Positions 1 to 4,945 of a DNA stretch of 6,486 nt are shown one piece after another; position 1 is the stretch's first letter, and the number at the start of each line of letters is the position of its first letter. Source of the stretch: a bacterium. GTDB lineage: Bacteria; Patescibacteria; Paceibacteria; UBA9973; UBA2103. The notes under the pieces are model-generated. The model had not been told where the DNA came from. It saw only the letters and a program-made list of their open reading frames with translations, and did no database searches. Made by a program: the position numbers and the translations under genes. The DNA lies in the NCBI GenBank assembly GCA_021812925.1, contig JAKAMK010000047.1:1-6486 (forward strand). The letters are read 5' to 3'.

Positions 1-1
1 C

Positions 2-2161
2 TTGGAGTTTTCGACGGCGACCACGGCTATCGTGGGGCCGAACGGTTCAGGGAAGTCGAACGTGGCCGAGGCGTTCCGCTTCGCCTTGGGCGAGCAGTCG
101 ATGAAGTCGATGCGCGGCAAGCGCGCCGAGGACCTCATCTTTAACGGCTCGCACTCGGCACCGCGCGCGAATCGCGCCGCGGTCGCCATCGTCTTCGACA
201 ATACCAAGCGGACGTTCAAGATAGATTTCGACGAGGTCACGATAGAGCGCGCGGTGTTCCGCGACGGACAGAGCGAGTACTCGATAAACGGCTCGCGCGT
301 GCGACTGCGCGACGTGGCGGAACTTCTCGCGGGCGCGAACATCGGCGAGACGGGGCACCACATCATCTCTCAGGGCGAGGCGGACCGCATCCTCCTCGCA
401 TCCGCGCGCGAGCGGCGTGCCATGCTCGAGGATGCGCTCGGCCTGAAGGCGTACGAGTTCAAGAAGCAGGAGGCCGAGAGGAAGCTCGAGAAGACCGAGG
501 AGAACATCGCGCAGGTAAATTCCCTGCGAAGGGAATTGACGCCGCACCTGCGCTTCCTCGAGAAGCAGGTCGAGAAGCTCGAGCGCGCAGAGGAACTGCG
601 CAAAGAACTCGTCGGCCTCGCGCAGACATACTTCGCGCTCGAGGACCGGTACCTCGACGACGAACGGCGGAACGCTGCGGAGCGTAGGGCGCGCGCCGCA
701 GAGCGGCTCGCTGCGGCGGCTAGCGAGCTCGCTGAGATCGAGGAGCGCGCGACGACCGACGCGGAGGGAACCGCGCGGCTCGCTGCGGTACGGAGCGCCG
801 AGCGCGAGGTTGAACAGGTGACCAGCGAGAAAGGCGCGCTTGCGCGCGAGCTCGGCCGTGTTGAGGGCGCTCTCGCCGCCGCGAAGGACCGGAGCGCGAA
901 AGTCGCGCGCGAGCCGTACGCGAAGGTGCCGCGCGAGGACCTCACGGCGCTCGCCGAGGAGGCGCGCAGGCAGTCGGAAAGCGCGAAGGCACCCGAGGCG
1001 GCACTCGCCGCGCTCACGGCGCTCGTCACCGCCATAACAACGCTCGTCGGCCGGTACGTGGGCGGCTCCGACGACCTCCTTGCGGATGAGGAGCGCACGG
1101 TGTACGCGCTCGAGGAAGAGCGCGCGAAGCTCGTCGAAAAGGATGCTGCGCTCGCGAAGCGCCTCGAGGAGGCGCGCGCGAAGCTTGCACGCAGCCGCGA
1201 AGCGCTCACGGCGCACGACGAGACTGGCAAGGAGCTCCGTCGCCGCATCCTCGACCTCGCGCAGGCGAAAGCGCACGAAGAGGGTGAGGTCGCCTCGGCC
1301 GAGGCGCGCGAGCGCGAGCTCACGCTCCTCTCGGATTCGCTCGAGCGCGAGAAAGCCGAGGCGCTCGCCATCGCCGGCTCCGGTGCGGTCTCGTACGCGC
1401 CGCTTGAGTCGCTCCCGGCCGAGGACCGGAAGGCGCAGGAAGACCGGAAGCGCAGCCTCGAGCGCATGAAGATACGCCTCGAGGAATCCGGCGGCACGGG
1501 TGAGGATATCCGTCGCGAGCACAAGGAAGTCTCCGAACGCGAGACCTTCCTCGCGAAGGAGCTCGAGGACCTCGGTAACTCGGCTGCCGGTCTGCGGCAG
1601 CTCATCGACGACCTCGGCGCCGAGCTGGGTAAGCATTTCTCGGACGGTCTCGCGAAGGTGAACGCGTCGTTCAGCGAATACTTCGCGCTCATGTTCGGCG
1701 GCGGCTCCGCACGTCTCGCGCTCGAGGAGCCGGAGGACGATGACGAGGCTGAAGAAGGGGAGGAGGAGATGCTCGAGACGGACGACTCGGGGAAGCCGGA
1801 ACAGAAGGCGGGCATCGAGATTGCGGTGAACCTGCCGAAGAAGAAGGTGCGCTCCCTGCTCCAGCTCTCGGGCGGCGAGCGAGCGCTCACCAGTATCGCG
1901 CTCATCTTTGCGATGTCCCAGGTGAATCCACCTCCGTTTTTGATACTCGACGAAACCGATGCTGCTCTCGACGAGGCGAACAGCCGCCGCTACGGCGACA
2001 TGATAGACAACCTCGCGAAGCGCTCGCAGCTCATCGTCATCACGCATAACCGCGAGACCATGAGCCGCGCCGGCATCCTCTACGGCGTCACGATGGGCGG
2101 CGACGGCGTCTCGAAACTCCTTTCGGTCAAGTTCGACGAAGCCATTAAGGTCGCGAAGTAG
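2..2161 (+). CDS. smc: Chromosome segregation ATPase SMC, short form, 5'-partial
   Basis: Structural maintenance of chromosomes ATPase, which organises and segregates the nucleoid. The reading frame enters from the window edge; by comparison with SMC N-termini about 20 residues are missing, so the first in-frame TTG is not taken as a start. Residues are counted from base 2. Walker A GPNGSGKS is at 12-19, the Q-loop glutamine at about 124 (IISQGEADR), the ABC signature LSGGER at 622-627, Walker B FLILDE at 646-651, the D-loop ALDEAN at 655-660 and the switch histidine at 682. The head halves are joined by two charged coiled-coil arms (about 150-300 and 366-535). The full protein would be about 740 residues, against roughly 1150-1200 in typical bacteria, and between the arms only about 65 residues stand where the hinge domain is expected. 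A strongly acidic stretch (575-600) precedes the signature motif. Rad50/SbcC-type proteins are an alternative for a short ATPase, but there is no CxxC zinc hook and both the C-terminal head and the post-arm region follow the SMC pattern. Identity is secure; the hinge loss is an inference from reading. Confidence 0.95.
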   Translation: MEFSTATTAIVGPNGSGKSNVAEAFRFALGEQSMKSMRGKRAEDLIFNGSHSAPRANRAAVAIVFDNTKRTFKIDFDEVTIERAVFRDGQSEYSINGSRVRLRDVAELLAGANIGETGHHIISQGEADRILLASARERRAMLEDALGLKAYEFKKQEAERKLEKTEENIAQVNSLRRELTPHLRFLEKQVEKLERAEELRKELVGLAQTYFALEDRYLDDERRNAAERRARAAERLAAAASELAEIEERATTDAEGTARLAAVRSAEREVEQVTSEKGALARELGRVEGALAAAKDRSAKVAREPYAKVPREDLTALAEEARRQSESAKAPEAALAALTALVTAITTLVGRYVGGSDDLLADEERTVYALEEERAKLVEKDAALAKRLEEARAKLARSREALTAHDETGKELRRRILDLAQAKAHEEGEVASAEARERELTLLSDSLEREKAEALAIAGSGAVSYAPLESLPAEDRKAQEDRKRSLERMKIRLEESGGTGEDIRREHKEVSERETFLAKELEDLGNSAAGLRQLIDDLGAELGKHFSDGLAKVNASFSEYFALMFGGGSARLALEEPEDDDEAEEGEEEMLETDDSGKPEQKAGIEIAVNLPKKKVRSLLQLSGGERALTSIALIFAMSQVNPPPFLILDETDAALDEANSRRYGDMIDNLAKRSQLIVITHNRETMSRAGILYGVTMGGDGVSKLLSVKFDEAIKVAK
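518..537 (+). other. Hairpin with GCGA tetraloop inside smc
   Basis: AATTCCCT, GCGA, AGGGAATT forms a perfect 8-bp stem closed by a GNRA-type tetraloop. It lies in frame within the first coiled-coil arm of SMC (encoding N-S-L-R-R-E-L). The codons used here (AAT, CGA, AGG, TTG) are uncommon in the surrounding gene, which favours CGC and CTC. The structure is seen directly; any role in the mRNA is unproven. Confidence 0.5.
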
Positions 2162-2172
2162 CCATACGGTAA

Positions 2173-2199
2173 TGCCGCGCAGCCTAGGGCCGCGCGGCA
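2173..2199. terminator. GC-rich hairpin between convergent smc and membrane-protein gene
   Basis: TGCCGCGC pairs with GCGCGGCA (2173-2180 with 2192-2199). An inner GCC/GGC pairing closes on a TAG loop after one mismatch. It begins 12 bases after the smc stop codon and sits between two converging genes, which is where a shared terminator is expected. There is no good T-run on either side (GGATTTC on the plus strand), so intrinsic termination may be weak or the hairpin may mainly protect the 3' end. Confidence 0.55.
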
Positions 2200-2221
2200 G
2201 GATTTCTGCGTGTCATGTTTT

Positions 2222-2467
2222 TCAGGCCAGGTCCGTGCTTCGGGAAGCTTGCTGCTTTGCGAGCCACAGCCATTGCAGACCCACGAGTCCCTGGGTAATC
2301 GCTGCCAACCATAAATGGAGCGTTGCCACCGTCACGGCAGCTACGAGCAGCAGTCCCCCGGTCGTGAGGCTCGAGGCGAGCGGCGGCTTGTGCGACGCCT
2401 TGAGCATCGGCACGAGCGTGAAGCAGAACGCGATGTTTACCATCGCGAGTACGCTGTCTTGATCCAT
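2222..2467 (-). CDS. Small multi-pass membrane protein of unknown function
   Basis: 81-residue hydrophobic protein; I do not recognise the family firmly. Likely membrane segments are residues 5-23 (SVLAMVNIAFCFTLVPML), about 35-51 and about 54-71, joined by a short polar loop at 24-33 (KASHKPPLAS) and followed by a charged tail (KQQASRSTDLA). The N-x-x-F...P...KPP...S-S-L-x-T pattern resembles one half of PQ-loop/SemiSWEET-like small membrane proteins, but this is only a resemblance. The start is fixed by GGAG six bases upstream of the ATG. The frame stays open further upstream, but that extension runs through the palindromic repeat and into gdhA and is not credible. The gene converges on smc and is divergent from gdhA. 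Codon use in the first half (GCG, CTC, ATC, ACG) matches the neighbours. A complementary open frame on the plus strand lacks any such hydrophobic pattern. Confidence 0.7.
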   Translation of the reverse strand: MDQDSVLAMVNIAFCFTLVPMLKASHKPPLASSLTTGGLLLVAAVTVATLHLWLAAITQGLVGLQWLWLAKQQASRSTDLA

Positions 2468-2473
2468 TCCCTT

Positions 2474-2477
2474 CTCC
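2474..2477 (-). promoter_or_regulatory. Shine-Dalgarno GGAG of the small membrane-protein gene
   Basis: The minus strand reads GGAG-AAGGGA-ATG: a four-base anti-16S match with a six-base spacer. It picks the ATG at 2465-2467 over the upstream starts of the same open frame. Confidence 0.65.
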
Positions 2478-2540
2478 AAGGTGCAACTCGCGCTTATTTG
2501 TATCGTTACCGAGCGGGTAGTGCAAGGGGGCTGGAAAGTC

Positions 2541-2579
2541 GTACCTGGGAAAGTCCGACTTTCCCAGGTATCCACAGGG
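2541..2579. repeat. Palindromic repeat element, copy 1 (upstream of gdhA)
   Basis: A 29-bp perfect palindrome (2542-2570, centred on C2556) contains the core GGGAAAGTCCGACTTTCCC at 2547-2565. On the right it continues as TATCCACAGG (2569-2578), identical to the right arm of copy 2 at 4039-4048. The matching left outer arm is absent here; instead 2531-2541 (CTGGAAAGTCG) is an imperfect direct repeat of the core start. The 9-mer GTATCCACA at 2568-2576 differs from the DnaA-box consensus by one base. It lies 73 bases before the gdhA start codon. Function unknown. Confidence 0.8.
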
Positions 2580-2651
2580 CAGGGCACGGGTGTATGGTTT
2601 AAGAGCGAGATGCGTAGTAATGGGTACCACGCAATTAATTCATTCTTCACT

Positions 2652-3881
2652 ATGGCCGCATTCCAATACTTCAAGCAGCACGTCGACAGCGCCGCGAAAC
2701 TGCTCGGGCTCTCCGAGAAAGAGCGGGAGGCTCTTGAGAAGCCGGACCGCATCCTGCGCGCGGCGCTCGAGGTGAAGCTCGACGATGGGAGCTCGGCGAC
2801 GTTCCCCGCGTACCGCGTGCAGTTCAACAATGCGCGCGGCCCCTACAAGGGCGGCATCCGTTTCCATCCGGAAGCGGACGAGGACGAAGTGCAGGCGCTC
2901 GCGGCGACCATGGCGGTGAAGTGCGCGGCGGTCGGCATCCCCCTCGGCGGCGCGAAGGGCGGCGTGGCAGTCGATCCGAAGAAATTGTCTTCGCGCGAGC
3001 GCGAAGCGCTCGCGCGCGCCTACGTCCGCGCGTTTGCCGAGCACCTCGGCCCGGACCAGGATATTCCCGCCCCGGACGTGTACACGAACCCGTCCGTCAT
3101 GGCGCACATGCTCGACGAGTACGAGACTATCGTGGGGAAGAGCGCGCCGGGCATGATAACGGGGAAACCGCTCGCGATTGGCGGCAGTCTCGGGCGCGAT
3201 ACCGCGACCGCAGACGGCGCCATCGCGGTGCTCGAGGCGCTTCTGTCTGACCGCGGCGTCGCACCCGATTCGCTCACGGCAGCGGTGCAGGGCGCAGGAA
3301 ATGCAGGCGCGCAGGCCGCGCGGCTTCTCGCCGCACGCGGCGCAAAGGTCATCGCGTTCTCGGATTCCTCCGGCACGCTTCTCGACGCGCAGGGCATCGA
3401 CGTCGAGCGCATCCTCGCGGAAAAGGCGGCAAAGGGCGAGTTCGCATCGGTCGGCACGGTCGCTGGCACGGAGGCGGTGCTCGCGGCAGATGCACAGCTC
3501 CTCGTCCCTGCGGCGCTCGAGGAGCAGCTCACGAAAGACACGGTCGGCGCGATGAAGGCTGGCTTCGTGCTTGAAATCGCGAACGGCCCGACGACGCCGG
3601 AAGCGGACGCGCTTCTCGCGGAACGCGGCGTCGCTGTCATCCCGGACGTGCTTGCGAACGCGGGCGGCGTGACCGTCTCCTATTTCGAATGGATACAGAA
3701 CCGCACGGGCGAGCGCTGGTCGCGCGCCACGGTTGAGGAGAAGCTCCACGCGACCATGGTAGGCGCCTACCGTGAGATTGCCGACTTCGCGAAGGACCGC
3801 GGCACGACCCTGCGCACCGCAGCGTACGCGCTCGCGCTCGCGCGTATTGTGGATGCCCTGCGTGCTCGCGGCCGCATCTGA
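2652..3881 (+). CDS. gdhA: Glutamate dehydrogenase (NAD(P)-dependent)
   Basis: Cytoplasmic enzyme, probably hexameric, interconverting glutamate and 2-oxoglutarate plus ammonia. 409 residues, the usual length for the roughly 410-420-residue bacterial/archaeal form. The substrate-binding domain comes first: ARGPYKGGIRFHP (61-73, Lys66), Lys90 in MAVKCA, the catalytic lysine 102 in GGAKGGV and the catalytic aspartate 142 in DIPAPDVYTNP. The Rossmann domain follows, with G-A-G-N-A-G (214-219) and a second-strand acidic residue (Asp238). The C-terminal motif ANGPTTPEAD (310-319) and PDVLANAGGVTVSYFEW (331-347) are intact; Ile309 stands where Gly is common (EGANGPT). Cofactor preference cannot be read safely. 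The ATG at 2652 is chosen because the protein then aligns with the family N-terminus; the frame is open upstream, including an ATG at 2610 that would add 14 residues, but that region is non-conserved and contains the repeat. No clear Shine-Dalgarno precedes 2652, so the transcript may be leaderless or weakly initiated. All key residues are present, so it is probably active. Confidence 0.95.
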   Translation: MAAFQYFKQHVDSAAKLLGLSEKEREALEKPDRILRAALEVKLDDGSSATFPAYRVQFNNARGPYKGGIRFHPEADEDEVQALAATMAVKCAAVGIPLGGAKGGVAVDPKKLSSREREALARAYVRAFAEHLGPDQDIPAPDVYTNPSVMAHMLDEYETIVGKSAPGMITGKPLAIGGSLGRDTATADGAIAVLEALLSDRGVAPDSLTAAVQGAGNAGAQAARLLAARGAKVIAFSDSSGTLLDAQGIDVERILAEKAAKGEFASVGTVAGTEAVLAADAQLLVPAALEEQLTKDTVGAMKAGFVLEIANGPTTPEADALLAERGVAVIPDVLANAGGVTVSYFEWIQNRTGERWSRATVEEKLHATMVGAYREIADFAKDRGTTLRTAAYALALARIVDALRARGRI

Positions 3882-4003
3882 ACTTCTGAAAATCGCGAAC
3901 TGCGTCGTTGCACATCGCTCGATGATGCTCGCCGTATAACCCGATACGACTCGCATCCTCTCGCTTGTAAGCCTTGCATTTCATCGATTTTCAGCACGTT
4001 CAG
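3882..4003. other. Intergenic stretch downstream of gdhA
   Basis: I find no gene here. TATAAC at 3935-3940 resembles a -10 hexamer on the plus strand, but no convincing -35 lies 16-18 bases upstream, so I do not call a promoter. There is no hairpin with a T-run directly after the gdhA stop; the next strong structure is the palindrome at 4004. Confidence 0.4.
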
Positions 4004-4005
4004 CC

Positions 4006-4014
4006 TGTGGATAA
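4006..4014 (-). promoter_or_regulatory. DnaA-box consensus match (left arm)
   Basis: TGTGGATAA on the plus strand is the reverse complement of TTATCCACA, a perfect match to the 9-mer TTATNCACA bound by the replication initiator DnaA in many bacteria. It is one half of an inverted pair. The match is seen in the sequence; DnaA binding is inferred. Confidence 0.5.
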
Positions 4015-4037
4015 TTGGGAAAGTCCGACTTTCCCAA

Positions 4038-4046
4038 TTATCCACA
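4038..4046 (+). promoter_or_regulatory. DnaA-box consensus match (right arm)
   Basis: TTATCCACA, a perfect DnaA-box 9-mer, in inverted orientation to the one at 4006-4014 with 23 bases between them. Confidence 0.5.
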
Positions 4047-4104
4047 GGAGGGCGGTGAAACGTCGTGCGCGCGGAATGCCGTTATCGTTAGAGGAACCAG
4101 CACG

Positions 4105-4110
4105 AAAGGG
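4105..4110 (+). promoter_or_regulatory. Shine-Dalgarno-like AAAGGG of the winged-helix gene
   Basis: AAAGGG lies six bases before the ATG at 4117. It is only a partial anti-16S match, but its spacing supports 4117 over in-frame upstream non-ATG starts such as the TTG at 4015, which lies inside the palindrome. Confidence 0.5.
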
Positions 4111-4116
4111 ATAGAC

Positions 4117-4404
4117 ATGTGCGCACTTCCAGTACCGCGGGACGTGATACGCGCGGGTAGGGAATCGGGACTCGCGCTCCATACGCAGCACCTGCGCTTG
4201 CTCGAGGTGCTCGTGCGACGGCGTCACGAAGGCGGCGGCCCGCTCGACGCGGACACACTCGCGCTCGCGATGGACTCTCGCGCCGTCGAGCCTGAGCGGC
4301 TCGTGCCGACACGGGTCACGCCGCTTCGGAAAGCGCTCGCACCCTACGGCTTCGGCATCATGAACTACCGCAACGTCGGGTATCGGCTTTTCGAACTCGT
4401 CTGA
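4117..4404 (+). CDS. Stand-alone OmpR/PhoB-type winged-helix DNA-binding protein
   Basis: 95-residue probable transcription regulator. The fold matches the C-terminal DNA-binding domain of OmpR/PhoB response regulators: first helix HTQHLRLLEVLVRR (22-35), a second helix around LDADTLALAM (43-52), a recognition helix around VPTRVTPLRKALAPYG (63-78) and the terminal wing hairpin with the hallmark NVGYRLFE (86-93). The V-x-x-L-R-K-x-L...G-Y-R-L arrangement is characteristic. There is no receiver domain before it and too little room for one, so it is not a phosphorylation-controlled response regulator; it could act as a constitutive or ligand-independent DNA binder. The TGA stop is followed two bases later by a GC hairpin. 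The upstream region carries the 45-bp palindrome, a conceivable target, though nothing shows this directly. Targets unknown. A remnant of a degraded two-component regulator is less likely because the frame is intact and has its own start. Confidence 0.82.
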   Translation: MCALPVPRDVIRAGRESGLALHTQHLRLLEVLVRRRHEGGGPLDADTLALAMDSRAVEPERLVPTRVTPLRKALAPYGFGIMNYRNVGYRLFELV

Positions 4405-4406
4405 CC

Positions 4407-4431
4407 TGCGCGCGGCCCTTGGCCGCGCGCA
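4407..4431 (+). terminator. Hairpin after the winged-helix gene
   Basis: An 11-bp perfect stem, TGCGCGCGGCC with GGCCGCGCGCA, closes on a CTT loop and starts two bases after the stop codon. It is very stable but followed by TCTATG, not a T-run. The structural type resembles the hairpin after smc. Confidence 0.6.
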
Positions 4432-4437
4432 TCTATG

Positions 4438-4471
4438 AAAAAAGCGAGCCCTTCCGGTAAGGGAAGGGCTC
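4438..4471 (-). terminator. Intrinsic terminator of the 108-codon gene
   Basis: On the minus strand GAGCCCTTCC pairs with GGAAGGGCTC (10-bp perfect stem, 6-base loop). GC and then six T residues follow. This is a textbook Rho-independent terminator about 100 bases downstream of the 108-codon gene's stop, and the clearest terminator in the window. Confidence 0.88.
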
Positions 4472-4573
4472 TCGTGCAGGGAACCGGTTCTTATTCGCGC
4501 TATGTCCTTTCGGAGTAGCGCATTACCCGTTTACAGTCCCGTGAGGGACAACCGTGCACATTGTTGGAGTGAT
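4472..4573 (-). other. Structured 3' untranslated stretch of the 108-codon gene
   Basis: No gene is seen between the stop codon and the terminator. Two small hairpins occur: GCGCTA/TAGCGC (4497-4502 with 4516-4521, with inner TCC/GGA pairing) and GTCCC/GGGAC (4536-4540 with 4545-4549). They may simply be UTR structure. Confidence 0.4.
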
Positions 4574-4900
4574 TTACTGCGTGTTCGTATCGCCCGACCA
4601 CTTGAAGTCGATGTGGCCGGTAGCGGCAAGGCCTTCCGCGATCGCGTAGGGGAGCACGTATTCGATGAGGAATTCGTGCAACTCTTTCTGCGGGACGCGG
4701 ATATCCTGTGCCCAGCGACCCATCTCAGGCCTCAATCCGTCGAAACGGAACGCTTTTTTCATGAACGCCTCGCGTATCAACCTGAGGGAAAATTCGCCGA
4801 CGTAGCCGTTGCCACAGCCGTAGGTGTCGGGTTTGTATTCGCCCGCAAGTCTTAACACGACGAGTCGTGCCGCGATCATTTTCGCAGTTTCGATGTGCAT
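4574..4900 (-). CDS. Hypothetical 108-residue protein with strong expression signals
   Basis: I do not recognise a family. The protein is soluble-looking, with no signal peptide or membrane segment. Residues 1-19 form an amphipathic helix (MHIETAKMIAARLVVLRLA). A Gly/Tyr-rich turn follows (21-34, EYKPDTYGCGNGYV), then a basic helix (36-52), an aromatic segment around RPEMGRWAQDIRVP (57-70) and a C-terminal helix (71-92) ending in a polar tail. The single Cys29 lies in YGCGNGY. The gene has its own near-consensus promoter, AAAGGAG six bases before the ATG, and a strong terminator, so it is very likely a real, well-expressed monocistronic gene. It follows the RNase R-like gene on the same strand with 85 bases between stop and start. 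A later ATG at residue 8 exists, but the Shine-Dalgarno position favours the first. Function unknown. Confidence 0.85.
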   Translation of the reverse strand: MHIETAKMIAARLVVLRLAGEYKPDTYGCGNGYVGEFSLRLIREAFMKKAFRFDGLRPEMGRWAQDIRVPQKELHEFLIEYVLPYAIAEGLAATGHIDFKWSGDTNTQ

Positions 4901-4906
4901 CGCACA

Positions 4907-4913
4907 CTCCTTT
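4907..4913 (-). promoter_or_regulatory. Strong Shine-Dalgarno AAAGGAG
   Basis: The minus strand reads AAAGGAG-TGTGCG-ATG. The best ribosome-binding site of the complete genes in the window; it fixes the start at 4898-4900. Confidence 0.8.
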
Positions 4914-4917
4914 GTGC

Positions 4918-4941
4918 TTACCTGTCCCGATTGACAGGTAA
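4918..4941. promoter_or_regulatory. Inverted repeat over the transcription start (possible operator)
   Basis: TTACCTGTC and GACAGGTAA are perfect 9-bp arms separated by six bases. They fall just downstream of the minus-strand -10 hexamer, covering roughly +1 to +22 of the predicted transcript. A repressor bound here would block initiation. Alternatively the repeat forms a 5' UTR hairpin ending four bases before the Shine-Dalgarno. A degenerate half-site (GACAGATAT) overlaps the -35 box. No binding protein is identified. Confidence 0.6.
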
Positions 4942-4945
4942 AAGC

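Larger units (their letters stand above)
4004..4048. repeat. Perfect 45-bp palindrome, repeat copy 2, with paired DnaA-box arms
   Basis: Every base from 4004 to 4025 pairs with 4027 to 4048 around the central C4026. The core GGGAAAGTCCGACTTTCCC (4017-4035) is identical to copy 1 upstream of gdhA. The outer arms are CCTGTGGATAA and TTATCCACAGG. Relative to copy 1, pairs C-G and C-G are replaced by A-T and T-A (4014/4038 and 4015/4037), so complementarity is kept while sequence changes. It could form a cruciform in DNA or a very stable hairpin in RNA. It ends 68 bases before the winged-helix start codon. There is no T-run, so it is not a standard intrinsic terminator. Confidence 0.9.

Noticed and set aside
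47..2047. 666-codon open frame antisense to smc (and a 511-codon one at 370-1905)
   Set aside because: Both are mirror frames of a GC-rich coding gene. Their composition is dominated by Arg/Leu or Ser/Arg with no domain or motif, while the plus strand holds complete SMC motifs.
2172..2602. Plus-strand open frames opposite the small membrane-protein gene
   Set aside because: No Shine-Dalgarno, irregular composition and no hydrophobic or domain pattern; the minus-strand frame has both a start signal and membrane helices.
2481..2651. N-terminal extension of glutamate dehydrogenase by 57 residues
   Set aside because: The extension translates the palindromic repeat and is not part of the family; the ATG at 2652 gives the expected N-terminus.
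2640..3956. 438-codon and shorter frames antisense to gdhA
   Set aside because: Arg-rich shadow frames without motifs, overlapping a clearly functional enzyme gene.
4004..4048. Replication origin oriC
   Set aside because: Only one inverted pair of DnaA boxes, no cluster, no AT-rich unwinding stretch and no dnaA or dnaN nearby; the shared core upstream of gdhA points to a dispersed repeat.
4015..4116. Start of the winged-helix gene at TTG 4015
   Set aside because: It would translate through the right half of the palindrome and a non-conserved linker. ATG 4117 has a spaced Shine-Dalgarno-like site and gives a domain-sized protein.
4502..4855. 117-codon plus-strand frame opposite the 108-codon gene
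   Set aside because: No ribosome-binding site; the minus-strand gene has promoter, Shine-Dalgarno and terminator.
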